DNA from: Candidatus Nyctobacter psychrophilus
Lineage (GTDB): Bacteria > Vulcanimicrobiota > Vulcanimicrobiia > Vulcanimicrobiales > Vulcanimicrobiaceae
Direction of reading: 5' to 3'
Assembly (NCBI GenBank): GCA_014305025.1
Contig: JACRTY010000036.1
Coordinates: 62,001 to 126,000 of the forward strand
Length of the DNA: 64,000 bases
Shown here: piece after piece, positions 43,032-51,633 of the stretch
How the letters are laid out: the number at the start of each line of letters is the position of its first letter
Numbering within the stretch: position 1 is the stretch's first letter
The notes under the pieces: generated by a model
What the model saw: the letters and a program-made list of their open reading frames with translations, nothing else
Told to the model about the DNA's origin: nothing
The model's database searches: none
Translations under genes and position numbers: made by a program

Positions 43032-43747
43032 AGGCTCGGGGCTTTGACGTACTGGTAGAAGAAGCCCGCGATGCGCGTAAACTGGTCGGTTGCGACGACG
43101 AGTCCCGTCGCGACGAGAATCGCGCCCGACGTCGCTTCGATGACGGGCAGGAAGCGTTTGAGGCGCCCGAGCGCGCCCAAGGACTGGGTGATGAAGGCGG
43201 CCACGATCAGGAACGGGATGGCCAGGCCCAGCGAATAGACGAACAAGAGAACCGTTGCCTGAAGCAGTTTCTCTTGCGCGGCCTGCAAGATGATGAGCGA
43301 GAGGATCGGCCCGATGCAGGGCGACCAGCCCGCCGCGAAGCCCAGGCCGACGAGAAACGAGACCCACAGCGACTGTTTGCGCGGCACGGCATGGAGGCGC
43401 GTGTCGCGCGCCAGCAGACCGAGGCGCAAAACGCCCATCATCTGCAAGCCCAGCACGACGATGACGATGCCCCCCAGGATCTCGAGCGTGCGCTTGTTGT
43501 TGGTGAAGACGCCGCCGATGGCGCTGGCCGACAGCCCGATCGCGACGAAGATGAGCGTGAACCCGGCGATGAACGCGCCCGCGTGCGCAATGGTGCGCGC
43601 CTTGGCTCGGCCGCTGGTTTCGGCTTTGAGGTCTTCCAAGCTCGTGCCGGTCAAGAACGACAGGTACGATGGCACGAGCGGCAAGACGCACGGCGACACG
43701 AACGACACGAGCCCTGCCAAAAACGCCGTCGCGACGTTGAGTTGCAC
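43028..43747 (-). CDS. ccdA: CcdA/DsbD-type thiol-disulfide transmembrane protein
   Basis: This protein of about 239 residues has six spans with the paired cysteines of the CcdA family: 'FVSPCVLPLVPSYLSFLTG' and 'GWSPCIGPILSLI'. It carries reducing power across the membrane for cytochrome c maturation or for periplasmic thiol enzymes. The two exported methionine sulfoxide reductases in this genome would need such a supply. The start GTG 43747 follows a GGGGG run very closely and is uncertain; TTG 43771 is another candidate. Confidence 0.9.
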   Translation of the reverse strand: MQLNVATAFLAGLVSFVSPCVLPLVPSYLSFLTGTSLEDLKAETSGRAKARTIAHAGAFIAGFTLIFVAIGLSASAIGGVFTNNKRTLEILGGIVIVVLGLQMMGVLRLGLLARDTRLHAVPRKQSLWVSFLVGLGFAAGWSPCIGPILSLIILQAAQEKLLQATVLLFVYSLGLAIPFLIVAAFITQSLGALGRLKRFLPVIEATSGAILVATGLVVATDQFTRIAGFFYQYVKAPSL

Positions 43748-43857
43748 GCCCCCTTTTACGACGGCGACCAAATGCGGCCTTGATACAAGTGGTGCAAGGC
43801 TCACCGCAGGCGAGCCCAGCAGGGCGGCCGTCACGGGTGCCGCAAGCACAAACGGCC

Positions 43858-44724
43858 GTGCAGCACTGGTTTACCTATCCGAACATCGATCCGGTCGCGG
43901 TTCACCTGGGACCGCTGGCAATTCACTGGTATGGGCTTTCGTATCTGGTCGGCTTCATCGCAGTCGGAGCCTGGATGGCGCGTCCCGCCGGGCGGCGGCG
44001 CCTCGGATTGACGTTCGAAGGCGTGCAAGATTTTCTCGTCTACGCATTGATCGGCGTGCTCGTCGGGGGGCGGACGTTCTTCGTGATCGCCGACATCGTC
44101 ACCAAGCACGACGCGAGCCTGTACTTCGGCGACATACCGCGCAGTCTCATCAACGTGGTCGCGGTCTGGAACGGGGGGATGGGGTTCTTCGGCGGCCTCA
44201 TCGGGGTGATCATCGCGATCACGCTATTTGTCCGCAAATACCCCTGGTTGACGTTCGGCGTGCTGGGCGACGAGGTCGTCGTCCTGTTGCCGATCGGAAT
44301 CGCGCTGACGCGCATCGTCAATTTCATCAACGACGAACTCGTCGGCAACCTCTGCGTCCCCGACCAACCATGGTGCATCAAATTTCCGAGCGCCGCGGGC
44401 TACCGCTATCCGTCGCAAGTGTTCGAAGCGATGCTCGACATCGCGGTGCTCCCGATCGTCTACGTCGTATATCGCCGCCGTCCGCCCGACGGCGTCGTCG
44501 CGTGGACGTGGTTTACCTGTTACGGCATCACCCGCTCGCTCGCCGAAATGTGGCGCCAAACCGACCTGCAACTGGGCCCGCTCACCGGCGGACAACTGCT
44601 CGCGTTGCCGATGATCGCGATTGGTTCGGGGCTCATCGTGTTTGCGCTGCGGCGCAATCGCCATGTCGATGCAGGGCGCGCGGCCGGGAAGTTGGGGCGG
44701 CCCAAGGACAGCCTCGCGGTTTGA
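43858..44724 (+). CDS. lgt: Prolipoprotein diacylglyceryl transferase
   Basis: The 288-residue membrane protein has the Lgt signature: 'LGPLAIHWYGLSYLVGF', 'NVVAVWNGGMGFFGGLIGVI', 'RIVNFINDELVG', 'YPSQVFEAMLDI' and 'YGITRSLAEMWRQTD'. It transfers diacylglycerol to the lipobox cysteine of prolipoproteins (several are encoded here, such as ZnuA). I chose GTG 43858; the longer reading from 43780 adds a Pro/Gln-rich stretch that does not look like coding sequence. It starts a plus-strand operon with yggS and divisome genes. Confidence 0.93.
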   Translation: MQHWFTYPNIDPVAVHLGPLAIHWYGLSYLVGFIAVGAWMARPAGRRRLGLTFEGVQDFLVYALIGVLVGGRTFFVIADIVTKHDASLYFGDIPRSLINVVAVWNGGMGFFGGLIGVIIAITLFVRKYPWLTFGVLGDEVVVLLPIGIALTRIVNFINDELVGNLCVPDQPWCIKFPSAAGYRYPSQVFEAMLDIAVLPIVYVVYRRRPPDGVVAWTWFTCYGITRSLAEMWRQTDLQLGPLTGGQLLALPMIAIGSGLIVFALRRNRHVDAGRAAGKLGRPKDSLAV

Positions 44725-44743
44725 CGGAAAGCAGGTGGTCGAT

Positions 44744-45406
44744 ATGCCGAATTCGCTCGCGACCCGGATCGCGTCGATGCGGGCGTCGATCGACGCCGTT
44801 GCGCGACGCGCCGGCCGCGATCCGGCAGCGATCGTTTTGGTCGGCGTGACCAAGAAACAGCCGCGCGAGAGCGTCGTCGCCGCGCTCGAGGGCGGACTCA
44901 CCGACGTCGGCGAGAACTACGTGCAGGAAGCGCGCGAGAAATATGCCGGGCTGGCCGGCGCGCGCAAGCATTTCATCGGTCACGTCCAGACCAATAAAGC
45001 GAAAGCGATCGTGGAAACCTTCGACGTCGTGCAGTCGATCGACCGGTATGATGCGGGGCGCGCCATCGCGCGTGCCGCGAGGGGCGTGGGCAGGCCCGTG
45101 CGCGCCCTCGTACAGATCAACGTTTCACCGACGGAGCGTTTCGGCATCGCTCCCGGTGACGCGCCCGAACTGGCGGCGCGTTTGCGCGACGATGAGGGCC
45201 TCGACGTCGACGGCGTGATGGCGATCGGGCCCAATACGGACAACCGCGCGGAGATCGCCCGCGCATTCGCTTTGGCAGCGAAAACCCTCGGCACCGTCGG
45301 CGGATCGACGCTTTCGATCGGGATGTCCGGCGACTGGGAAGAAGCGATCGGCTGCGGGACCACGATGCTGCGCATCGGGACCGCCATCTTTGGAGCGCGC
45401 GCATGA
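44744..45406 (+). CDS. yggS: YggS-family pyridoxal phosphate homeostasis protein
   Basis: The 220-residue PLP-binding barrel has 'IVLVGVTKKQPRESVVAAL' with the cofactor lysine, 'VGENYVQEAREK', 'HFIGHVQTNKAKAIV', 'QINVSPTERFGI' and 'LSIGMSGDWEEAIGCGTTMLR' region, the standard COG0325 pattern. Family members keep free PLP balanced; they lie next to sepF in many Gram-positive and cyanobacterial genomes. ATG 44744 has AGGTGG upstream. Its stop overlaps the sepF start (ATGA). Confidence 0.93.
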   Translation: MPNSLATRIASMRASIDAVARRAGRDPAAIVLVGVTKKQPRESVVAALEGGLTDVGENYVQEAREKYAGLAGARKHFIGHVQTNKAKAIVETFDVVQSIDRYDAGRAIARAARGVGRPVRALVQINVSPTERFGIAPGDAPELAARLRDDEGLDVDGVMAIGPNTDNRAEIARAFALAAKTLGTVGGSTLSIGMSGDWEEAIGCGTTMLRIGTAIFGARA

Positions 45407-45867
45407 ACGAAGAGATCGAAGACCCACGTCAAGGTCAGAAAAACTTCCTCCACAAGCTCGGGTCGATCTTCGCAATCCACGAGGACGAAGCCGAGGAGTT
45501 CTACGAGGACGAGCCGCCGCAACCCAAGCGCAACGTCGTCGCTTTCTCGTCGCGGGAGAATCGACGCACGTCGGCCGGTGAGGTCAGCCTGTTCGCGCCG
45601 CGCAACTTCAGCGACGTGACGGAGATCGCCGACGCCTTGCGCATGCGCGCGGTCGTGATCGTCAATCTGCAGGGCGTCGATCGCGGGCTCTTGCAGCGAG
45701 TGGTCGACTTCACCAGCGGGGTCGCCTACACGCTCGACGGAAAGATTCAAAAGCTCGCCGACGCCATGTATCTCATCGTGCCGCCGGGGACGCCGGTCAA
45801 TTCGGCCGGCATCCGTGAGTCGCTGGCGAGCGACCCCTCCTTCGATTTCATGACCGGCCGAGGATGA
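45403..45867 (+). CDS. sepF: Cell division protein SepF
   Basis: The 154-residue protein has an acidic N-terminal part that probably holds a membrane-targeting helix ('NFLHKLGSIFAIHEDEAEEF' region), then the SepF core: 'LFAPRNFSDVTEIADALRM', 'AVVIVNLQGVDRGLLQRVVDF' and 'GVAYTLDGKIQKLADAMYLI'. SepF binds FtsZ filaments and tethers them to the membrane. Its presence in a diderm genome is one of the arguments for a Terrabacteria-type lineage. It lies between yggS (4-base overlap) and divIVA (1-base gap). Confidence 0.93.
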   Translation: MNEEIEDPRQGQKNFLHKLGSIFAIHEDEAEEFYEDEPPQPKRNVVAFSSRENRRTSAGEVSLFAPRNFSDVTEIADALRMRAVVIVNLQGVDRGLLQRVVDFTSGVAYTLDGKIQKLADAMYLIVPPGTPVNSAGIRESLASDPSFDFMTGRG

Positions 45868-45868
45868 C

Positions 45869-46378
45869 GTGGCGAAAATCACGATCGTCGACATCCAGCA
45901 TAAGCAGTTCAAGAAAAAGCTCAACGGCTACGATCCGACCGACGTCGATCAGTTTCTGGACGAGTTGATCGAAACGCTCGAAGACGAAGCGCAGCAGCGG
46001 GCCGCCTTCGAAGCGGAAGTCGTTGACCTTCGCGAACGGATCAGCCACTTCAAAGCGATGGAAGAGTCGCTGCAGAACACGCTGCTGCTCGCGCAGCGTA
46101 CGGCCGATGAAGTGAAGGCCAGCGCCCATAAAGAAGCGGATCTGATCCGTCAGGAAGCGCGGGTGCAGGTCGATAAAGAGATCGCGGCCTACGGCGATCG
46201 TACCGACGACGCGCGGCGCGAACATCAGCGCGCGCTCGAGACGGCGGAGAAGGCGCGCAGCGAGTTGCGCAGCCTCCTGATGACCCACCTTGCGCTGCTC
46301 GATCGTCCCGACAGCGCGGCACGCGTACCAAGCAGCCGAACCGGCAACGGTGCGTCCCTCGAACCGGTCGAGGCCTAA
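45869..46378 (+). CDS. divIVA: DivIVA-domain protein
   Basis: The 169-residue protein starts with the DivIVA N-terminal module ('ITIVDIQHKQFKKKLNGYDP', then 'TDVDQFLDELIETLEDEAQQ') and continues as coiled coil to about residue 145. It probably recognises negatively curved membrane at the division site or pole. Start GTG 45869, one base after the sepF stop. The C-terminal tail is short and has no extra domain. Confidence 0.92.
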   Translation: MAKITIVDIQHKQFKKKLNGYDPTDVDQFLDELIETLEDEAQQRAAFEAEVVDLRERISHFKAMEESLQNTLLLAQRTADEVKASAHKEADLIRQEARVQVDKEIAAYGDRTDDARREHQRALETAEKARSELRSLLMTHLALLDRPDSAARVPSSRTGNGASLEPVEA

Positions 46379-46381
46379 GGT

Positions 46382-47137
46382 TTGCCGGTTTCCTCCGCGA
46401 CATCGGCGGCACCGAGCCTCCACCCGGCGGGACGTGCGGTCACGTTGCTGGCGGCCTGCGGTCCCGAATTAGCCGGCCGCCGCCTGGTTATCGAAGGCCG
46501 ACGCATCTTTGCGGTTCGCTTCGGACGCCTGGCCCTGCTGCTCTCGTACGTCGACCCGGACGAGTTTGCACCCAGTGAACTCGAGCGGCGCCGGGCCGAT
46601 GCGGCTTGGCAAGCGCAGCAAGCGCGCATCCATGAGCGTGCCGTCGAGCGCGCGAGCACCCACGGTCACGTCTTGCCGCTCCGTCCGCTCACGGTTCTTG
46701 CCGGCACCGACGTTTTGGACGGGTATGTCCGCGAACATGCACCGCGCTGGACGCGCGGTTTGGCGCGGCTCGGCGACAAGCGCGAGTGCGCCGTTCACCT
46801 CTACGTCGGCCCGCATGCGATGCCGCTGCGCGAGCCGTATCTGTTGCGCGTATCGGGAAGAGCCACGCGTTCAAACCGTATTCCGGCGATTGCCGCCGGC
46901 GCCGAGATTGCGCAACACGCGCAACGCGTCTGGGGAACGTGCAGCGCGCTAGCGCAGGCCGTACGCCGCGTGCCCGAACCCAAACGCCGCGGTGAACTGT
47001 GGGCCGCGGCGCTGCTCCTCGCGCCCAACGACGTTGTAGCGCTGGGCGAAGCGGTCGAACGCTGCGCCGCGGTAGGCGCGGCACTGGGCGTTACGGCGTA
47101 CTTCGAAGGTCCACGGGCACCGTTTAGCTTCGCTTGA
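46382..47137 (+). CDS. GvpF/GvpL-family-like protein in a divisome operon
   Basis: The 251-residue protein follows the gas-vesicle GvpF/GvpL pattern: 'LLLSYVDPDEFAPSELERRR', then 'HERAVERASTHGHVLPLRPL' (H..hV...a..g.vlPlrfGt-like), 'RGLARLGDKRECAVHLYVG', a central Arg-rich segment, a helical segment, and the C-terminal 'LGVTAYFEGPRAPFSFA' matching the GxWPPYsF ending. No gvpA, gvpN or other gas-vesicle genes lie in the window. The gene is three bases after divIVA, probably read with lgt-yggS-sepF-divIVA. TTG 46382 with AAGG just upstream is the likely start. Its role outside gas vesicles is unknown. Confidence 0.65.
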   Translation: MPVSSATSAAPSLHPAGRAVTLLAACGPELAGRRLVIEGRRIFAVRFGRLALLLSYVDPDEFAPSELERRRADAAWQAQQARIHERAVERASTHGHVLPLRPLTVLAGTDVLDGYVREHAPRWTRGLARLGDKRECAVHLYVGPHAMPLREPYLLRVSGRATRSNRIPAIAAGAEIAQHAQRVWGTCSALAQAVRRVPEPKRRGELWAAALLLAPNDVVALGEAVERCAAVGAALGVTAYFEGPRAPFSFA

Positions 47138-47223
47138 GCGCCTCCGCTGATGCGGCGTGTGCCGAAACCGGCGGTTCCGGCTCAAAAGGGCGCCACGCGC
47201 AGGCAGCGTTGGAGCCGGATTTT

Positions 47224-47433
47224 TCAAGACTTGCGCGCACCGTCGGTCACGCTCGTTATGAGGATAAGGGCGAGGCCGCCGAAAAGCGCCAGGCCGCGTA
47301 TGAACGGCGAATCGATTGACGGCGCGATGACGACGGCAATGAAAATCAGCCATAACCCCACGGCGAGCGCAAAGAAACGGTCTTCGACGAAGAGGCCGGC
47401 GAGTTCGCCGGCGAGCGTGCGTAGCGCGTTCAC
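47224..47433 (-). CDS. Small membrane protein of unknown function
   Basis: The 69-residue protein has a helical start ('ALRTLAGELAGLFVEDRFFA') and two spans ('LAVGLWLIFIAVVIAPSI', 'GLALFGGLALILITSV'). Start GTG 47433 overlaps the stop of the larger membrane protein gene (GTGA), so the two are co-translated and may form a complex. No family is recognised. Confidence 0.75.
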   Translation of the reverse strand: MNALRTLAGELAGLFVEDRFFALAVGLWLIFIAVVIAPSIDSPFIRGLALFGGLALILITSVTDGARKS

Positions 47434-48170
47434 GTTGACGTGCGCATCCGGCGTACACGGGTTGCCGACAAGTACGCGACCGAAGCGGCTATGGCGAAAC
47501 CGCCGACGAGCCAGAGAAGCGAGAGTTCCGCGCCGGGCCACGCGATGCGCAAACCTTCACCGGTCCAGAACGTGCCGAAGCCGGAGAGCAGAATGCCGAC
47601 GCACAGTTTGAGCGCGTTCTCGGGAATGCGTGACAGCGGGGCGCGCAGCGCCACGCCCGCTCCGATGACGGCGATGCCCGCCAGTACAGCACCGGCACTC
47701 GCGGCGAAATAGGCACGCGCGCCGGCCCCCACTGCGATCACGATGAAAACAACTTCGAGCCCTTCGACTGCGACGGCCTGAAACGCGGTCGCGAAGCCTA
47801 TGCCGTCGATGCCGGAAGCCGGCTGCGCGGCGGTCGCGAGCGCGCGGCGCCGACGCTCGTAGATGGCGCTCTCGTCGTGCAAGGCGATCGTCCCGGCATA
47901 CCGCAGCAGCGCTTTACGTAACCAGCGCAGACCGAAGAAAAGCAGCAAAATGCCGAGTGCAAGTTGCAACGCGGTGAGCGGCACGTGCGCCAGCGCCGGA
48001 CCGAAGAACGCGACAAGCGCCGCCAATGCGGCCGCGGCGGCGGCGCTGCCCCACAGTGCCGACGGCCAACCGCGCGTGACGCCGACGGCGAGCACGATCG
48101 TGAGGGCCTCGACGAACTCGACCAGCGAAGCGAGGAACGCGGGCAACGCCGCCGCGAACGCGTAGGACAT
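47430..48170 (-). CDS. Polytopic membrane protein (COG4280-like, FTR1-related pattern)
   Basis: The 246-residue protein has about six or seven spans. 'LVEFVEALTIVLAVGVTRGW' near the N-terminus and 'FQAVAVEGLEVVFIVIAVG' in the middle are two copies of an E-x-x-E-type motif in membrane helices, like the REGLE motifs of FTR1 iron permeases and the uncharacterised COG4280 proteins. Divalent or ferric ion transport is possible but unproven. Start ATG 48170 overlaps the start codon of the divergent M16 gene by two bases. Confidence 0.75.
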   Translation of the reverse strand: MSYAFAAALPAFLASLVEFVEALTIVLAVGVTRGWPSALWGSAAAAAALAALVAFFGPALAHVPLTALQLALGILLLFFGLRWLRKALLRYAGTIALHDESAIYERRRRALATAAQPASGIDGIGFATAFQAVAVEGLEVVFIVIAVGAGARAYFAASAGAVLAGIAVIGAGVALRAPLSRIPENALKLCVGILLSGFGTFWTGEGLRIAWPGAELSLLWLVGGFAIAASVAYLSATRVRRMRTST

Positions 48171-50895
48171 GACGACCACCACCCTACCCGCTGTCCCGCG
48201 GGAATTCCGCTTGGACAACGGCTTGGAGGTCGTCATCGTGCCGTATGCCGCCGCACCGGTCGCGACGTTGATGGTGCTCTATCACGTCGGGGCGCGCAAC
48301 GAGGCCGTCGGTTACACGGGCTCGTCGCACCTGCTCGAGCACATGCTGTTCAAGGGCACGCGCGCGAACAATCGCAAGGTCGGCCGCGCGTTCGCCGACA
48401 TCATGAATGAAATCGGCGCAAGCAAAAATGCGACGACGTGGCTGGACCGCACGAACTACTTCGAGACCGTGCCGGTCGAGTTTTTGCCGCTCGCAATCGA
48501 ACTCGAAGCCGACCGGATGCGAAACGCGCTGATCTCCGACGCCGACCGGCGCTCGGAGATGACGGTCGTGCGCAACGAACTCGAACGCAACGACAATAGC
48601 GCTGCGCGGGTACTGTCCGCCGCGCTCGTCGCCACCGCCTTTCGCGAACATCCCTATCACCATCCCACGATCGGGTGGCGCGACGACGTGGAAAGCGTGT
48701 CGACGGAGCGGCTGCGGGAACTCTACGATACGTACTATTATCCCGACAATGCGACCGTCATCGTCGTCGGCGACGTGGAGATCGAGCGCGCGCTCGAGCT
48801 GATCGAGCGCAGTTTCGGACCGCTCGGACGCGCAACGGCTGCGATTCCGAACGTGCATACGAGCGAACCGCCGCAACTCGGCGAACGGTCGGTGACGATC
48901 AAACGCCCCGGTGATGAAACGCTGATCGCCTACGCCTTCCATACGCCCGCGGCTTTCGGTCAAACGACGGCGCTGCCGGCCGCCGAGCTGGCGCATCGCA
49001 TCGCGACCGGCGACGACCGTCGCGTCACATACGGCTTGGAAGTCCTGGGACGCATTCTGAGCGGCGGGCGCACGAGCCGGCTCTCACGGGCGCTCATCGA
49101 CGAGCGCTTGGCGCTCGAGGCGTCGGCGTGGAACTGGGCGTCGCGCGATCCCGGTCTTTTTCAGATCGTCGTCACCGTCGCTCCGGGCCAATCGCCCGAC
49201 GAGGTGCGCCGCACGCTCGATGCGACGCTCGAAGCCCTCGCCGCGGATGGACCGGATCCCGCCGAGTTGACCCGGGCCAAGAGTCAGATTGCGGTCCAGA
49301 GCGCCTTCGCGCGAGACGGAACGTTCGCGCTCACACAACGGCTTGGCGAGTTCGAAGCGGTCGGAAGCTGGCACCTCGAAGATGACTACGTCGAACGCAT
49401 CGAGGACATAACGGTCGACGACGTGCGGGACGCGGTGCGCACGTTTCTCCACGAAGATAATCGCACGGTCGGCGCGTTCCTTCCAGGAACGCCGCGAACG
49501 ATCGATCGCGTGCCGTTCGAAGCGGTCGAGGGGCGACCCGACGTCGCCGTGAGCGTTCCCTCAGTACCGTTGCCGTTACCCGAAGCGATCACCGGCGGCC
49601 ATTTTGCCGAGCGCATCGCACGGGTGCGCTTGCCCGGCGGCCTCGATGCCGCGTACATTCACAACGTCGAGAGCGCTACGGTCGTCCTGCGCGGCCTCTT
49701 GGAAGCGGGTCCGGCCTTCGCGGCCGGGCGCCCCTACCTGCCGGCGATCGTGGCGGAGATGCTTGAACGCGGCACGAGCTCCCACGATCGAGTTGCGATC
49801 GAAGAGCGGCTGGAACGGGCCGGCATTCGGCGCGGGTATTTCGTGGACGACGACCCCACGCAGAATTACAACGCCCTGGCCCTGCGTTTTGCGGCGTCGT
49901 GCGCGGTGAGCGATCTCCCCACGCTGCTCGAAACGCTGGCCGAAGAGTTGCGTGAGCCGGTCTTTGACGAACGCGAATTCGAACTCGTGAAGTCGGAGTC
50001 GCTCGGAGCGTTGCGGCTTTTGCGCACGCACACGAACTGGCGCGCCATGCAACGGTTCTTGCAACTCGCGTACGAACCCGGGGACGTCAACGCCGAACCG
50101 GAACTCGATGCGCTGTTGGCCGGCGTCGAAGCGCTCGACTTGGACGAGGTACGCCGCTATTATGCCGCGACGATCGTGGGAGCGCCGGCGCTGCTCAGTG
50201 CCGCCGGCGCGACACCGCCTTCGACGTTCGAGCGACTGGCGACACAGGCGCTCGGCGCCTTGCCGCTGCGGCCGATCGAAGCCATGTTTCCCGCCCCAGC
50301 CGTGCACGAGCGTCGGCCCCGCGACGTGCGCGAAAACGTCGAACTGGAACGCAAGACCAGCGTCGACATCGTGATGGGTCGCGCGACGTCGCTGGTACGC
50401 CGCGACGATTCGTATCTCGCCGCCACGATTGCGAACGGTATCCTCGGGCAGTCGACCCTCAGCTCACGCTTAGGCTTACAACTCCGCGACCGCGAAGGCC
50501 TGACCTATGGTGTAACCAGCGGCTTCTTGGCCGCCGGCCGCTTACCGGGACCCTGGCGCATCGGCGTGACCGTAAACCCCGCCAACGTGGAGCACGCGAT
50601 CGACTCGGCACGCGCGGTGCTGCGCGCCTACGCGCACGACGGTCCGACGCCGCGCGAACTCGACCAGCAGCGCAACTCCATGTCGGGTGCGCATCGGGTC
50701 GCGCTCGGCACGAACGGCGGCATCGCCGCGCAGCTCGAACGCATGACCTACTACGCGCTGGGCGACGATTACGTCGATACCTATCGGGAGCGGCTGGCTG
50801 CCGTTTCGCAGGGCGACGTTCGCGCGGCGATCGCGGCGCATCTCGACGAGCGCAACCTCGTCATCGTGGCCGCGGGGACGCTCAAGGCCCAATAA
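48169..50895 (+). CDS. M16-family zinc peptidase, two-domain form
   Basis: The 908-residue protein consists of two M16 halves. The first carries the inverted zinc motif 'HLLEHMLFKGT' (HxxEH, residues 54-58) with the third ligand Glu around 137 ('RNELERN'). The second half (from about residue 480) lacks HxxEH but has the R/Y pair region 'LQLRDREGLTYGVTSGFLA' that completes the substrate pocket. Family members degrade peptides or presequences. There is no clear signal peptide. The start overlaps the divergent membrane gene's start. The 3' end overlaps the convergent gene by 14 bases. Confidence 0.92.
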   Translation: MTTTTLPAVPREFRLDNGLEVVIVPYAAAPVATLMVLYHVGARNEAVGYTGSSHLLEHMLFKGTRANNRKVGRAFADIMNEIGASKNATTWLDRTNYFETVPVEFLPLAIELEADRMRNALISDADRRSEMTVVRNELERNDNSAARVLSAALVATAFREHPYHHPTIGWRDDVESVSTERLRELYDTYYYPDNATVIVVGDVEIERALELIERSFGPLGRATAAIPNVHTSEPPQLGERSVTIKRPGDETLIAYAFHTPAAFGQTTALPAAELAHRIATGDDRRVTYGLEVLGRILSGGRTSRLSRALIDERLALEASAWNWASRDPGLFQIVVTVAPGQSPDEVRRTLDATLEALAADGPDPAELTRAKSQIAVQSAFARDGTFALTQRLGEFEAVGSWHLEDDYVERIEDITVDDVRDAVRTFLHEDNRTVGAFLPGTPRTIDRVPFEAVEGRPDVAVSVPSVPLPLPEAITGGHFAERIARVRLPGGLDAAYIHNVESATVVLRGLLEAGPAFAAGRPYLPAIVAEMLERGTSSHDRVAIEERLERAGIRRGYFVDDDPTQNYNALALRFAASCAVSDLPTLLETLAEELREPVFDEREFELVKSESLGALRLLRTHTNWRAMQRFLQLAYEPGDVNAEPELDALLAGVEALDLDEVRRYYAATIVGAPALLSAAGATPPSTFERLATQALGALPLRPIEAMFPAPAVHERRPRDVRENVELERKTSVDIVMGRATSLVRRDDSYLAATIANGILGQSTLSSRLGLQLRDREGLTYGVTSGFLAAGRLPGPWRIGVTVNPANVEHAIDSARAVLRAYAHDGPTPRELDQQRNSMSGAHRVALGTNGGIAAQLERMTYYALGDDYVDTYRERLAAVSQGDVRAAIAAHLDERNLVIVAAGTLKAQ

Positions 50896-51370
50896 GTTCG
50901 GGGTGATACGAGGTGACGCGCGGGCGCATGCAGACGCCGGCGTCATGACGTAGCCAAGGGCGTTCGCACGATGCAGACAATTCGCCGCTGGGGACGCGCA
51001 CGTCCAACGTAACGCAGACGCGCTTTCCCATACCGGCCAGAGGTACGACCGAAACCCGGCGCGCGAGCTCCGAGATGATGTACAAACCGCGGCCGCTTTC
51101 GGCGTATTCGTCGACCGGTCGCCGGACGTCGAGCGAGAAAGCCGCCGTCGTATCGTGGACCGAGATCTGCGCCCGTCCGTCGGCGCGGCTCAGCTCGAGA
51201 CAGACGTTGCCCTTGGCATGGCGAGCAGCGTTGGACAGCAGTTCGCCGACGACGAGTTCTGCCGCGCTGAGCGCTTCTTCCGAATCCGTGTACGCTCGCA
51301 GCGCCGCTGCCGCCGCCTTGCGGGCGCTCCGCGCGGCCTGTACGTCGCCCGCATCCAACGTCCAGCACAT
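50882..51370 (-). CDS. RsbW-like serine/threonine kinase (anti-sigma/ATPase fold)
   Basis: The 162-residue protein has the GHKL ATPase fold typical of anti-sigma factor kinases: N-box 'VVGELLSNAARHAKG', G1-like 'VHDTTAAF', G2 'ESGRGLYIISELA' and a last strand 'MGKRVCVTLDVRVP'. RsbW/SpoIIAB relatives bind sigma factors and phosphorylate anti-anti-sigma partners. No anti-sigma antagonist or sigma factor gene is adjacent, so the partner is elsewhere. ATG 51370 is the start; the tail overlaps the end of the M16 gene. Confidence 0.85.
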   Translation of the reverse strand: MCWTLDAGDVQAARSARKAAAAALRAYTDSEEALSAAELVVGELLSNAARHAKGNVCLELSRADGRAQISVHDTTAAFSLDVRRPVDEYAESGRGLYIISELARRVSVVPLAGMGKRVCVTLDVRVPSGELSASCERPWLRHDAGVCMRPRVTSYHPELIGP

Positions 51371-51633
51371 GGTTGTTAGCCTACCCTACAAAATGGCGCT
51401 TTCACCGCTCAGCCGCGCTGCGGAAGCCATCCGGGGACAGCAATGGCCCGTTCCTATAACGGCCGGAACGCCCGGGTGCACGAGCGTCGGTCGCGGGTAG
51501 TTGCGGGAACACCGTGCCGGCACGCGGTGAACGTTGAGCCGAAAGGCTCACCGAGTCGGATGAATTCGTGCCGAATTTCCCCGGTCCAAAAGGCAGAGGA
51601 CCCAAGGGACGTTTTGGTCCGGCGGGGGACTTC

